DNA from: Tribonema minus
Taxonomy: Eukaryota > Sar > Xanthophyceae > Tribonematales > Tribonemataceae
DNA: 64,000 nucleotides
NCBI GenBank assembly: GCA_017506865.1
Contig: JAFCMP010000212.1
Coordinates: forward strand, 248,001-312,000
Reading direction: 5' to 3'
In this document: positions 48,788-60,419 of the stretch, piece after piece
Layout: the number at the start of each line of letters is the position of its first letter
Numbering within the stretch: the first letter of the stretch is position 1
Translations under genes and position numbers: made by a program
Notes under the pieces: model-generated
Seen by the model: the letters and a program-made list of their open reading frames with translations, nothing else
Database searches by the model: none
What the model was told of the DNA's origin: nothing

Positions 48788-49198
48788 TTTAGTTTTTCTT
48801 GCACTAATATTTTGTGGTCATGACCAGCTGGGGCTGCTTTTTTGTGTCCTGGTCAAGTGGCAAGTTGTGAAGACGTACATACATACCTGCAACATACCAT
48901 TATGTATGTAACAGGGGTGTGCTGAACATGTTAGAGTTCTCCCCAGCATATAACATCATCCATACAACACACAACAATGTAGACACGTGACACACTGACT
49001 GTGATTGGTCAAAGGTGCAATGGCATTTTTGGTGGAGGGGGAAGACCTGTTCCTAACCCCTTAATGTGGAATCCGACCTGAAGGGCCAAGTTTGGCCCGC
49101 CATTTCCCCAAAGGCCCCCCCCTTTTCTCCTCTCTCACAACCCTCCTCCCCCTACCCTTGACCCAAAAATCATAGGGAGTGGTGGGTGGGTGTTTATT
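48788..49198. other. Short gap between tRNA and split minus-strand exon
   Basis: Contains tacatac simple sequence and C-rich runs. The part next to 49199 would be the 3' UTR of the minus-strand gene. No coding region was seen. Confidence 0.5.
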
Positions 49199-49376
49199 CT
49201 ACTTGATCCCCGTCGCCTTGGCTGCTTGTTCTCGCCAGTCTCCCAAACAGCGTAAGTGAGGCTCCGGTGGGCCGTAGGCGACGTGTCCCTTAATAACGGA
49301 CTCCTTGAAGACCAAGCTGAACTTGCCACTTTTGGTTCCCCAAAAACTTTTTTTGTCAGGCCAAAACATCGCCTCC
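49199..49376 (-). pseudogene. Terminal exon of an unknown minus-strand gene, split by an LTR element
   Basis: A minus-strand frame ends in TAG at 49199-49201 and reads AMFWPDKKSFWGTKSGKF, then FKESVIKGHVAYGPPEPHL and LGDWREQAAKATG. It has normal codon-like composition and runs right up to the LTR at 49377. Beyond the other LTR (58332 on), the sequence continues the same frame (QQRQSE) back to a possible acceptor. The LTR element therefore sits inside this exon. I do not recognise the protein. Upstream exons were not identified. Unless the element is skipped, the C-terminus is lost. Confidence 0.6.
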
Positions 49377-49695
49377 TGACACGGTTTGATATATGTATCC
49401 TGCACAAATGAATCACTTCGTAGTATATGATGAGCAGTTTCTGGTATCCGGTCATACTTAAGAGTTCAGAAAGCAGAGGTTAGACATGGCTTGAGGTTCC
49501 AAAACGAACAAGTTCAAGACCTCCCATAGGGGTTTGAAGTTGGGGCCTGGAGAAGTTCAGTTGTTCTGATCACAGCAGTACTGGGAACCTTGGAGACTGA
49601 GAGACAAGCACGGAAGCTGGCCCTGATACTAGCCAAACAGACCAAATGGCTCCCCCAAGTAAGCACAGTCTCAACTATAACCACCACACGTCACA
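49377..49695 (+). repeat. Left LTR
   Basis: 319 bp, TGACACGG to CGTCACA. About seven substitutions and one indel separate it from the right LTR (my count by eye), near 2-3% divergence. Confidence 0.92.
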
Positions 49696-50450
49696 ATGGC
49701 AAACCAAGCAGTCTTACCCAACCTCGCTTCGCGAGCGGACCCGAGACGCACCTACATGCATAGTGCACGCACGGCACACGCGAATCGCGTGGTCGTGTGG
49801 GCATTCGTCTTCATTTATCGGCGGGCGTCAACGGTCCGCGAGCGAGCGCAAGCGAGCGCGCGCCGTGCGCACGCCTTCTACTTCGTGCGCGGGGAAGGCA
49901 TGGTGTTTAAAGTTCAAGTCTGTTCTGCTGTGCGCAAAACTTGAACTTTGAAACGAAACACTTGAGGCAAGGACGTCGACGCGAGCGAGGGCGCAGTGTC
50001 GGAGAAAGAAGAAGGAGCGAGGCGAGGCGCAGCATCGGCGACGGTGGCAGCAGCAGTAACAGCAGCCGCAGCGTGCAGCAGTAGCACTCAATCGGCCGTC
50101 GCATCAGAGCAGCAAGGTCGCAAGCGAAGAGGTGCTAAGAGTGGCTAGTCGTGTCCACCGCGATAGAGCAGCGTGAGCAACGGGCTTGCTGTTGACCGTG
50201 CTAGGCGGTCTATGCGAGAGACAACAGCGCAACGTGAGCAACGGACCGGGTCTGCTGTTGACAGTGCTAGGCGGTCTAGGCGGTCTGTGCGAGAAACACC
50301 CGAGCCAGTGGCACGTGAGCAACGTCTCGCTGTGCGTCGTGCTAGGCAGTCTGATGCTCGTGCGCGAGAGACACCACAGCAGCATGAGCAGCGACTTGTT
50401 GCAGAGGGTGTCCACTCGTAGACTGAACAACACATTTTGGACCAAGTTGG

Positions 50451-51110
50451 TTGAACGCGCAAAACATAATTTCATCGGTGAATGCCTCACCCGAGGACAC
50501 ATACAGTCCTGGTGATTTATCACGTGCGGACCCTCAAATTGCGCATGTGCAGTTGCTACACGGGCATCTAGCTACAGGAGGATCACCGGATGCATCCCAT
50601 GGGCTGCAATTACCTGAAGATTTGCTCGAGAGTCCTCATGTTCTAGGGTTGGCAAAGGATTTCTATGACATGACACATGACTATGACCGTTTGTATTCCT
50701 ACGAAGTCAAGTCTTGCCACGTGTGTCATGGAGCTTGGCCACAGGAGATCTATGGCGAGTGTCAGCAAGCTATGCACAAGAATGCTCCTTTCGTTCGTCC
50801 TGCAAATTTCATCTGTAGCGAATGCACAGGTCCATACAAAGCTTACGGACAGCGCACATCGAGTGCTGTTATGCCACCAGCCTTCAGCGTTCAGAATCAC
50901 ATGGTCCCTGAACCATGTCCCCCTGAACTGTCCGAGCTCACATATTTGGAATAGCTACTGCATAGTATGCATATGCTTACATTTGCCCATGGCAAATATG
51001 TATCGCCTTCCTGGCTCAGCTGGTGGACAAGAAGGTTACGCAGGGCATGTGACAGCGCTGGACAGTACCAATGCAGTGCAACAGATGGCTCAGTCTCTGC
51101 CCCACCATTT
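50451..51110 (+). pseudogene. Helitron-associated helicase N-terminal fragment
   Basis: Frames here read CHVCHGAWPQEIYGECQQ, FICSECTGPYKAYGQR, NHMVPEPCPPELSELTYLE, a stop, then after a shift MANMYRLPGSAGGQEGYAGH. The order (Cys motifs, NxMxPxPxPPEL, MSxYRLP..GYxGHV) is what I know from the DUF6570-like region of Helitron Rep/helicase proteins. No Rep or helicase domain follows, so it is a broken piece. It lies inside the LTR element. Confidence 0.6.
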
Positions 51111-52924
51111 TGCATGCATACATGAATGTGTGCCTTTTGATGCTTTGCATTGTGCTGCCGTGGCCTGCTCACTGCAGCATGCTGTGCCATACGCTCTCAA
51201 ATTGCCCGTATCCTTCACCACAAACCTCAATGCTGCCTTGCCGGTGCTTGACTGCAATGTCCTGGGTGTTGCATGCAGTGCCTGCTGATTTTGCGCTGGT
51301 GATGCATGACCTACATCAATGCCCTGCTTGATTGACCGTAGGTTATGACCTACTGACCTACACACCCAACACCATCGCCGCATTCACCATAGCTTGTTCT
51401 GCTTGGATTAGGGTTTCATAGCATGACGCCCGACGTCGAAGATCATTCCCTTGTACTATCCTCGCCTATACACACTACGCGCACCTCGCATCATCACTCT
51501 AGTTGCCCTCACTCCAATTTATTTCGCGTCAGTTATTCGTTCGTCCACAAGTAGGCACGCGCGTGATGCGGACGCGCTAGCGTTGCGTTGCCATTCGTTC
51601 TAACTAAGCGAGAGAAGAGAGAGCGAGAGAGAGAGAGAGGATACGCGGAGGATCTGTAGCGAACGGGACATACTCCGTCGTGCACGATTTCTCTGGCCCC
51701 GCAACCAGCCATTGCGCCGGTCAGACACTTTGCAGCTGTGCCCTAGCTGCGAGAGCACGCCCTCGCTCGGGTGTCCGCGTCCATGTGCAGCTGCGGTTCA
51801 CACACCCGCGCCGCTGCGCGTGGCGTCCATCGTTAGTGCTGTGCTAAAGAGATGATGAGTCTGAGTGCCAATACTTCTTGGCACGAGCAGGGTTTGCGTG
51901 GCGACAGATAATGCCCCCCCACTTTGTTTCTCAGCACCTTAAGTGGTGTAATCGACGTGCTGCAGCATGTCGTCTTGCAAGATGATGTCGGCATCTGCTC
52001 GTGCTGCCACGGTCCAGAGCGGCAGAGAATTGTGTGCAGGATGAATGCAGGAGAGCATGTCGTGATGCACGAAGAGAGAAAGAGAGAGATGAGAGAAGAG
52101 ATGAGAGAACCACACGGCTAGACAGCAGCACTAACAATTGACGTTAAACAGAGATTGCATATTGCTTTGTGCAACAACATAATGTTTGCCAATACAATGA
52201 AATGCAAACGTGACCGGGGCTGCTCGACGGTGGCTCGGAAACCCATCGGGGCAGGACCTTGACGGTCACGTGAGAGGCAGATCAGCACTCCGTGAAGGTG
52301 CTGGTTGTCAGAGGGTGCTGTTCCATGCTGGCATATGCATGGACACCAGAGCACAGCGATTCACACGATCACTTCGATGTTGAAGGGCCTCCTGTGCCCA
52401 TGCAGTCACTGACTCCCAAAAGAAGAGGAAGGGAGGTGGCGCGGCTAGGGTCGCCGCGTCGAGAAAACAGATGAAGTCAGTGTCCGCCATGGCCCCTCGA
52501 GGCTTGAGCGATGCACCAGTCGTGCGAGCGCCGAGGCTGAGCTGAGCTTTGTGCTGGCGAGCGAGTGCGTGCGAGTTGCTTTAGCCATTACGCCGAGCCC
52601 CGTCGCGCGGAGGCATGCGTGCGATGAGCAGTTGTTGTGTACCATGCTTGCGCCGTCGCCACTGAGCACTGCCACTAGATTGGCACGCTAGTAGGCGGCG
52701 ACATTGAGCTGAGCGATGCAATGAGCACCGAGTTGCGATGAGTTCAGAGAGACACCAGACACAGTTGTATGATAGTATGATAGTATGACAGTCTGATAAT
52801 CGTTCGCGGCCACGTCGCCTGACACGAGATTCTGCTGTTGGCGCTGTTACTGCGGCACAGGCTCCGGACCTTTGCGCGCCTGTTGGCAGCGCTGGGCCAG
52901 AGGCAGCACGGCGCGTGACGCATG

Positions 52925-53562
52925 CATCCGTATGCTGCGACATCGGTGGCTAGGACGAGGGTTTGAGACGGGCAAGTTTGGCGGGCCTTGCGGTGGACAC
53001 TAGACTTGCCGGTGACAAGTGTCCCCGCGTGTGTGAGGCCTACCATGAACTTCACCCTGGTAATGTGAGAGTGATGAATGCGAGTGTGATGAATGCGAGT
53101 ATGATTCAGTCACCAAGGCACTGGTGGAACTGGATCCTGACTTGACCACGATGTCCCCCCACGTGTACAGATTACGCAAACGGGTTGGGTGCCGAGGGAG
53201 AGGCAGCCCAAGTGACGGTGCACGCAGCACAGCTGATTGTGAGGGCGAAGCTGCGCTGCTGCGTGCTGGAGAATGTGGTGGCCATGCTGTGCTCCAAGGC
53301 GTGGGCGCAGGCGGAGGCGGTGCTGCTGGCGCACGGCTTCAGCTTATGCGCCTGCGAGCTGAAAGGCTCAGACTATCACATAGCATGCCACAGGAAACGA
53401 GTGTTTATCCTCGTTGTCCGGACAGGATCGGCGGTTACTACCGCCAAGAAGCGGTTTGGCGCGCTGCTAAATGCAATACGCGTTACATTACCCACCTCCG
53501 TGTGTCACGTCCTGCGTTGCCCTGCGCGCTGTTTCTCTGAAACTCGCGTGTCAAGGGTGTGA
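52925..53562 (+). pseudogene. C5-cytosine DNA methyltransferase remnant inside the LTR element
   Basis: One frame reads CCDIGG, a stop (TAG), then DEGLRRASLAGLAVDT and CPRVCEAYHELHPGNV. This matches motif I (DxxxGxGG) and the following acidic/His-Pro stretch of C5-MTases. A second frame (53185-53562) has VLENVVAML (motif VI, ENV), then LLAHGFSLCACELKGSDYH and CHRKRVFILVVR (motif VIII region). The PCQ motif IV with the catalytic cysteine was not found between them. The stop, frame change and missing motif IV mean it is inactive. It sits upstream of the protease and RT remnants, so it was probably part of the element's polyprotein. Confidence 0.72.
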
Positions 53563-54439
53563 AGAGCGTGTCTGATGCCAAGCCCTGTTAGACGGAGTCC
53601 AGGGAAACCCCCTGATGATCCCTCTCAATATGTGCCTGATATGTAGCATGATGCTGGTCAAGTGCATGAAGCACGTGTGCTGTCACTGCGCGAATTGGCG
53701 GTTTTGCTCATATTTACACGTGACCTACCAGCAACGGCCACCGCAGAAGAAAAAAAAATTGTGGCTTGTGAACTGCGTTTCACATTGCAGTAGTCTAGCG
53801 CTTTTGGGCTCTGGCATATTTGATCTCCCAGCAGGTACCCCCTTTTCCAAGGGTACCCGCGTGGACCATGACCTGGACGTACCACCACCAGAGTGGATGG
53901 TCTCGAGTCAGGGAGTCAATATATGCATGTGGCAGAGCGTACCAAAGAGCAGGAGTGGATAAGGCAAATATAGCTGTCAATGCACGTGGTGACATGTGGC
54001 AGTATGCAGTCACGCATGAAATATTTATATGCTGAGTGCTGAAGGCTTGAATATAGGCCCATGGGCCGAGTCGAGCCTTAATGATGAGGCAGAGAATGAG
54101 ATTGAGATGACTATGTACGAGTCAGACGAATCATTTGACAAGTGAGTCGGACTTGAGTGAGACTACTGCAAGCTTCACCTTCAGAGGCAGCGTCATTTAA
54201 TTTACCCGAGAGCCCTGATGGAGGTGAACTTGAATTTCAGAAAGCCCCTCACGAAGTGGCGCGCAGAGAAGGGTTAGGCAACCCACGCGTTAGCGCGGTG
54301 GCTGCCATGTGTGTCATGATGAAGCCAGGGACCCCCGCAATACTGTGGACCCGGCTTCTATCAGACCTGGTGAGCAAGTTGTACTCCCCACCGGGGAGCC
54401 CAGCAAGCAATGCTTTGGCCGGCTCCTTGCACGGGTGCA

Positions 54440-54580
54440 ACGGCGCAAAGGGTTCATTGAGCATGACTTCGTGTCACTGCTTGACCCTGGGGCAGAGGCG
54501 AGCATGATGTCAAACACTAAGGCCACCAACCTCTCTGAGGGTGCAATTTGCATGCTAGAGAAGGGGGACCATACTATGTA
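54440..54580 (+). pseudogene. Retroviral-type aspartic protease remnant
   Basis: The frame contains FVSLLDPGAEASMMS, resembling the D-S/T-G-A active-site loop with P in place of S/T. It lies about 1 kb before the RT, as expected for gypsy pol order. Short and degraded. Confidence 0.45.
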
Positions 54581-55459
54581 GTACAGTGATTGAGCTAGGC
54601 AGACAATCAGGCGAGGATGACGATTCAGGGAGGGGTAACCTCTCTCGGAGATTTGGTAATGAGCTGATGAGGCACAAGTTCTACGTTGTGAACTTGCCCG
54701 TCACTACCATCTTAGAAGTGATTTCTTTGGCCAGTGCAAGACTCTGTTTAATTACGGAGAGTTGACACAGCGGGCACTGGGGCTGGAGGGGCTCACGTCG
54801 AAAGAGATGGCTATCAATTAACATTGAAGCAAGCACCGGACAGAGTAACGCGATGCAAGAGTGTTGGGCGTGCTGAGCGCCGAGGTGTCGGCCAGTACAC
54901 CACTGCCACACCGCGCGGTATGTCTGCAAGAGGGCATTATAATCCCTGCCCAGTGGGCCCCACACTGAGATGAACGTGGACGTTGCTCTGTGCCCCCCAG
55001 TTAAGGGAGTTCGCCCCTATGCTGCGGTGATACGACCAGCAACCACACAAACTACTAGTATGATGCGATGACAGGAGAGAGGGGTTAAAGCCGCGATGTC
55101 ACTTGACACGCTTGGTCTCAGCATGGTGAATTTCTCTGAGACAAGTTGGAGAAGCCATACCTGCTCAACCTGCACATATCATTGAGTTAGAGAACGCTGA
55201 GCTGCACATGTTAGAGCAACGACTCTTGCAAGTAGCAGCAGAACAGCACCCCGACAGCACATTCAAGGTAGCGGTTGCGCAGTCCCTAGGCTGAAAGAGA
55301 TTGATGACGAGAAAATTGCTGGTACTTAGGGAGTGACCAAGGTGTCAGCTGCCACGTCGGGAGACGCTCAGCGCACCTGCACTACCCAAGAATCATGCAC
55401 CGAAGAAGAATTGTGCGAGATGCTCCCTAAGTCAGGTGACTAAGAAAGATAGCAGAGGC

Positions 55460-55852
55460 TTAGGACATACTGCCAATGATTGATGACATGGTACATCAGA
55501 TGAAAGGCGCACGCTATATGTCATCAATTGACATGGCTGCAGGCTACCATCAGATACCACTGCGAGAGAGTGACAAAGTGAAGGCAGCGTTTCGCTCACC
55601 GGATGGCGGATTGTGGCAGTACACAGTTGCACCATTCGGACTGGTGAACTCGCCTGGCCAGTCTGCACAGTTCACCCGCCTGATGCACAACACCCTGGGC
55701 TCTGCCTAGTAGGCGCATGTGCAATGGTGTACATTCATGATGTGCTGATATATGACGATTCAATTGAGTCCCATACTGCACACATCAAAGATGTGCTGTC
55801 AAGGATTGGAAAGGCTGGACTGAGCATGTCTAGACATATTATGTGCCGATAG
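55460..55852 (+). pseudogene. Ty3/gypsy reverse transcriptase remnant
   Basis: The frame 55476-55709 has MSSIDMAAGYHQIPL (first catalytic Asp motif) and VAPFGLVNSPGQSAQFTRLM. After a TAG and frameshift, the next frame reads MVYIHDVLIYDDSIESHTAH. There the YxDD box has become YIHD, which loses a catalytic Asp. This RT is dead. Confidence 0.85.
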
Positions 55853-56124
55853 TTTCAAAATGAAATCAAATTGTGGGCTCAGGTGGCATACGCCCTGACC
55901 CCGACAAGGTGGAGACTGATGGCAGACATGAGCCCCCCCTTTGAGCCAGACTTCTTTTTGAAAGGTAGAGTTGACAAGAGCCTCACAACGCACTGTGCTC
56001 GGCTGCTTCAACTACTACCGGCGCTTTTGCAAGACGTCGCTAAGTTGGCTGCGCCATTAGTATGAACGACAAAGACAGATGCAGATGACACAGGCAGGAC
56101 GCCTTTGCGGCACTGAAAAATGAC

Positions 56125-56250
56125 ATGTGCTCGGCGAAGTTACCAGTGGTATCACACCCTGACTTCAACTTGCCGTTCGCAATGTACACAGACGCCTTGC
56201 AAACGGCTACGTGCGGCATACTGACGCAATACAGAGGCTGCACCTGCGGC
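56125..56250 (+). pseudogene. RNase H domain remnant
   Basis: The frame reads LPVVSHPDFNLPFAMYTDAL and then GILTQ, matching the start of gypsy RNase H (the L..PDF..PF...TDAS pattern). The rest is scrambled. Confidence 0.65.
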
Positions 56251-56924
56251 AGGCCGCAGGCGCACAGTAAATGGGAGGGAGGAAATGGAAGTAGTGCTGG
56301 TTTATTTTCAAAAAAATTAACTCTAAAAAGTCTTCATGTGTATGCCAACGCATGCATGGCTGAGGCAACAGAGGCCGATTGGGGCCTGCCTGCCCCTAGC
56401 AAGGTAGAAGAGAGAGCATGCAAGAGAGCGAGCTTTGCAGCCAGCACCATCGAGTTGCAGCTGGGGGCGCCATCCCTCCGTCGCGCGCCGATGAGTCGCC
56501 TGAGGTTGTTAGCAAGCTGCACACTCAACGAGCAGAGCCGCGGACTGATCTCACAGCGCGCTGAGGGGCACCCCCTCACGCCTGCAGCACTCAGCCGTGA
56601 GGCGCCTGCAGCACTCAGCCGTGAATATCATAGAGCTACAACAAAGAGATGCGTTTCGACAGAGCGTGCGCGCTGAGAGAGGGGACTTCACCCCAGGATG
56701 GTGAGCTACTGTAGTAGCGCTGCCCTTGATGATGAACATAGACTGGTATTGCCTAGCGAAAGCCGGACTGCTAGTGCATCTGACCACCAGCCATCCCAAA
56801 CGCGGGACTGTGCTGCGCCAACGGTATGTACCACTGGCAACAGCTTTGCGCGCTGGTGATCTACTAGAGGGCTTGCGCACGACAAATGAAAAATGCCACT
56901 GCAGGGAACGCTGGGGTTAGCGCT

Positions 56925-57430
56925 GATCATTTGCGCATCTTTGAGTGCTTGCATTGCCTCAGATGGGCAATGATGTGCGCGCCTATGTAACCAGCTGCAT
57001 AGCATGTGTGCAGCGTAAGAAAAGCGACCGCAAGGCCAAGTTGATGTTGATGTTGATGCCTAACTCGCAAGTTCCAGCGAGCGCACGCTGATCACTTCGA
57101 CCTCGCTGACGTCCAGCGAAGGGCAAATTGGACTACTCACGGAGATTGAAGCGCGTTCTGGGTTCTGTTGGCTCATGTCAAACAACAACAAAGACATGCT
57201 CATCACAGTGGTGAAATTTGGTGAGACCTATGCGGGTCAGATTGTGAGAGTGAGGAACGTCACTGGTTGGAGCCGCGGCGTACTCAAAGAGCACATGCCC
57301 CGGTTCAGCAAGTTTACGTTTCGCGTGTTGTACAATGGTCACCCCGCAAACCGCCTGACTATTGTTAGGTTGCGGCCTGACACTACGTCACTGCAGTTAC
57401 CGCAGAAGAGGCCGAGAGCTGCCCTATGTC
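56925..57430 (+). pseudogene. Integrase remnant
   Basis: Near 56950 the frame gives VRAYVTSCIACVQRKKSDRK, matching the second half of the HHCC zinc-binding domain (C-x2-C followed by a basic run). The frame at 57175-57450 may be the C-terminal part. The catalytic core could not be followed. Confidence 0.55.
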
Positions 57431-57639
57431 GAGCTGGAATCTGTTGCTGACCACCGTAGAGGGTCACGAGATGACTGGCGCCGACGAGGTGATAGACATA
57501 GAAGATTATAGAGCAGCAGAGGACTTGAACGAGAGAGAAGATGAGATTTGCATTGCACCTCAAGACGAACAGTGGTTTGTTGAGACAGTGCTTGTACGCT
57601 AGGTGGTACGATGCTTTAACCGGATGCATACCATTCTAG

Positions 57640-57831
57640 TACCCAGGGGGGGGGGCACATGGAGGAGGACGTAGGGGAGGACCCCGAGATGCCATTTGGC
57701 GGCGGCGGCGTTTGAGTGGTTGTCGTTGCGACACTTTCAGACTGTCATACGACATGTAGATTCCTTACAGCTAGATGCCAATCATCTGGGCTTTTTCGCG
57801 CCCTGAGCGAGAATTAATAAAAAGTACCCAG
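57640..57831 (+). mobile_element. Family B 3'-end fragment inserted in the LTR element
   Basis: Nearly identical to the last 190 bp or so of element B, including the G-run, GGGGVstop coding end and the ttaataaaa tail. Flanked by AGTACCCAGG on both sides, a 10-bp target duplication. It is younger than the LTR element. Confidence 0.88.
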
Positions 57832-58011
57832 GTGATCACTGTGATGAAACGTATACGGCGCACATTACGTCGAAAGTTTTCACGGGGCGCAGCGGGTTGA
57901 GGGTAGAAGTGAAGATGTGCAGTGTGCTTGTATCTCACCGTGGCGATTAACGTTGATCCCATAAGATCTTGACGATTCTCTGGGGACAGAGAAAACTCGA
58001 GAAGGGGGAGT

Positions 58012-58331
58012 TGACACGGTTTGATATATGTATCCTGCACAAATGAATCACTTCGTAGTATATGATGAACAGTTTCTGGTATCCGGTCATACTCAAGAGT
58101 TCAGAAAGCAGAGGTTAGACATGGCTTGAGGTTCCAAAGCGAACAAGTTCAAGACCTCCCATAGGGGTTTGAACTTGGGGCCTGGAGAAGTTCAGTTGTT
58201 CTGATCACAGCAGTACTGGGAAAAATTGGAGACTGAGAGACAAGCACGGAAGCTGGCCCTGATACTAGCCCAACAGACCAAATGGCTCCCCCAAGTAAGC
58301 ACAGTCTCAACTATAACCACCACACGTCACA
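58012..58331 (+). repeat. Right LTR
   Basis: 320 bp, same orientation as the left LTR. It is preceded by a purine-rich tract and followed by CTCC, the target duplication. Confidence 0.92.
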
Positions 58332-59150
58332 CTCCGACTGGCGCTGTTGCAGGTAGGTACACGTGAAGATATACCTGTTGTATCATACAGTGATTGTATC
58401 AACCAGATGTGTGTGCAGCCACGTGGATGGGCTCAGAGGGCTTTCCCTCGGCATCCACATTGTGATGATCCCTGCCAGTGTCAGCATGTGGCACACGCAG
58501 TCAGTATGCAAAGCATATGCCATTGACACACAATTGCTCGTGATGCCTCCCTTTTTCATGCGGGGGCATACTAGTTGTGTAGACCTCACGTGCTTTTGAA
58601 CGAATCCACGCTCCTCTGGGCACTGACATCCTGCTGGCATACACAGCCTCCAGCATCTTCAGCATATGTACTTTGAACATTGAAGCATCAAAATGCAGGC
58701 ATGCACCGCCCTCACATCGGCATGTATGCATGTACTACAGTATGAACGTTTAGACACATATCTTGCCACAGTGCCTTACATTCACATTGCTCTTTGAGAG
58801 ATCCCCATACAGTCCATGGGGTGCAGCGCGCCTGCTGCAAGATGCAACCACAATACCAAAGGCAGACACTCGCACCAGCACCTTGACTTACAATGTCATG
58901 AGCATGCTGTTGAAGAGCAAGCAATCAAGTTGGCCACAACAAAAGGTCTGCAATTGCTGCAGTCGTGTAATGAGACCGTTTGACGGCTGCATTGTAAACA
59001 ATCCGTTCATTACTATCACATGATGGGTAGTACTCTGATATTGTGTTGCATCCCCTTGCTTGATCAAGTAGGGTGCACCTGCTGCTGGTGGTGCACCGTG
59101 ACTCAGGCTGCAGATAGCCTAGCTGGTGTAACTCATCAAAGCCACCTGTC
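58332..59150. other. Gap with a small family B fragment
   Basis: 58332-58360 continues the split host exon. At 58605-58665 a degraded minus-strand piece of family B recurs (cactgacatcctgctggcat then acacagcctccagca). Nothing else is supported. Confidence 0.55.
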
Positions 59151-60254
59151 TTACAACTCATGAAACGATTGCGCCTTTTGTGCCCGCAGCTGCAAAAGCT
59201 CCGAATACACGTGCTGCACGGGCCTTGTTGTTTTCCCCCTCCAGTCAACTTCAAATGATTGGAGGTTACCAAGATGACGTATCCCAAAATCAGGATAATT
59301 GACAAGTGGAATGATCTTTTTCCAGTGCAGCACCCAGAAAACTTCGCTGGCTTGGGTCTCTATGTTCAGCAGCGCTGTTGCACTGCTGTTGAAAAATTGC
59401 GGACGTTCGTCACGTATGCGCAGAATTTTGTGTTGTAGTGCCATCCAACATGCCTGATGTGTCTGGCGATTATTGATGACATACCACCTTGGCGCATGAC
59501 CTGACTTGGCAGAAGGTGGGGGCAGCAGCACTACATCCAATGCTTCGGGGCCCACAGTTGTCTCCTCCCACACGACCATGTCAAGTGTAGGTGATGTGAG
59601 ATTGATCTCTTGCCTAAAGAAGCCAATCTCATACTCATCACTTAATCCCTGTGCATGCAGCCGCTGGGAATGCCGGAAATACGACATGACCTGCACTGCT
59701 GACAACAAAATGTCATCCTCCGTGTACAGAAAGAGGTCATAATTGTCTGCGTTGTCGCCAAAGCGCGCCCTGTGAGTTGCAGTGACCGGTGCGCCAGAGT
59801 CTGCTATTGCCTCATGGTACATGATGTTCAGGTTGTTTGAACTGGAGCACGTAATTTGCTGGTGCTCAAGTACCTGTGAGCATTCGTATCCACAATCTAC
59901 GTGCACGTCGACGCTGGCGCCCATTTCACATAACTGCTGCGCTGTCCTGAGCTGTGCAATGACATCGGCTGCAGTGTTTCTGGCAAACTCATAGGCAGGG
60001 CTTTCTGGACTGTATTCGCCCAGCACGTGCGACAGGCTGGCCATGGCTCCTGCTGTCGTGCGAGGCTCTTTGTACCCTGTGTAATGCGAGATGCAGTACA
60101 GGATCCGCAGTGTTAGCCCAGTTCCGCTGCCACCTGTCCCCTCTTGTGCTTGTGCCCTCATGCAGCAAAGCCAGAGTGCTCCAGCAATCGCCAGAAATAC
60201 GCGCCGCCAGATTGAGGTCACCTTCAGGCATAGCGCTACACCTGGTGCATACAT
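59151..60254 (-). CDS. Putative membrane-anchored glycosyltransferase-like protein
   Basis: A 367-aa frame from the ATG at 60254-60252 to the TAA at 59151-59153. In-frame ATGs at 60419 and 60413 would add about 53-55 residues. I prefer 60254 because a hydrophobic signal-anchor (VFLAIAGALWLCC) follows at once, as in type II Golgi enzymes. The body has LRILYCISHYTGYKEPR, NLNIMYHEAIADSGAPVT and YDLFLYTEDDILLS, an acidic motif like the DxD/EDD of nucleotide-sugar transferases. It ends with VNYPDFGIRHLGN, also typical of uncharacterised glycosyltransferase-like proteins. Substrate unknown. Apparently intronless, unlike the other host genes here. Confidence 0.6.
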   Translation of the reverse strand: MYAPGVALCLKVTSIWRRVFLAIAGALWLCCMRAQAQEGTGGSGTGLTLRILYCISHYTGYKEPRTTAGAMASLSHVLGEYSPESPAYEFARNTAADVIAQLRTAQQLCEMGASVDVHVDCGYECSQVLEHQQITCSSSNNLNIMYHEAIADSGAPVTATHRARFGDNADNYDLFLYTEDDILLSAVQVMSYFRHSQRLHAQGLSDEYEIGFFRQEINLTSPTLDMVVWEETTVGPEALDVVLLPPPSAKSGHAPRWYVINNRQTHQACWMALQHKILRIRDERPQFFNSSATALLNIETQASEVFWVLHWKKIIPLVNYPDFGIRHLGNLQSFEVDWRGKTTRPVQHVYSELLQLRAQKAQSFHEL

Positions 60255-60419
60255 CAGAAACAAAACAGGCAAACAATTTGCAGAGTCAATGCGATGGAAA
60301 ACGCAATCAGCCTCGCGAGTGTACCCAGTGTTGCATAAACAAGCGCATAGATTCGGAAGTTTGCAATCATTATGGTGCAGAAATGGTTCGAGGCAAAAAG
60401 TGTGTGCGTCCATGCGCAT

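Larger units (their letters stand above)
49377..58331 (+). mobile_element. Ty3/gypsy-like LTR retrotransposon, complete ends, decayed interior
   Basis: About 8.95 kb. LTRs at 49377-49695 and 58012-58331 begin TG and end CA, and are flanked by CTCC on both sides (4-bp target duplication). A purine tract (gagaagggggag, about 58000-58010) precedes the right LTR. Pol remnants run in the plus sense: protease-like at about 54460, RT at 55470-55850, RNase H start near 56150, integrase zinc-binding remnant at about 56930-57030. All carry stops and frameshifts. Additional cargo: a DNA methyltransferase remnant (52925-53562), a Helitron-like fragment and a family B insertion. Confidence 0.85.

Noticed and set aside
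51590-51640. GA-rich run as a promoter or PPT
   Set aside because: A simple repeat in the middle of the LTR element, far from either LTR. The purine tract next to the right LTR fits a PPT better.
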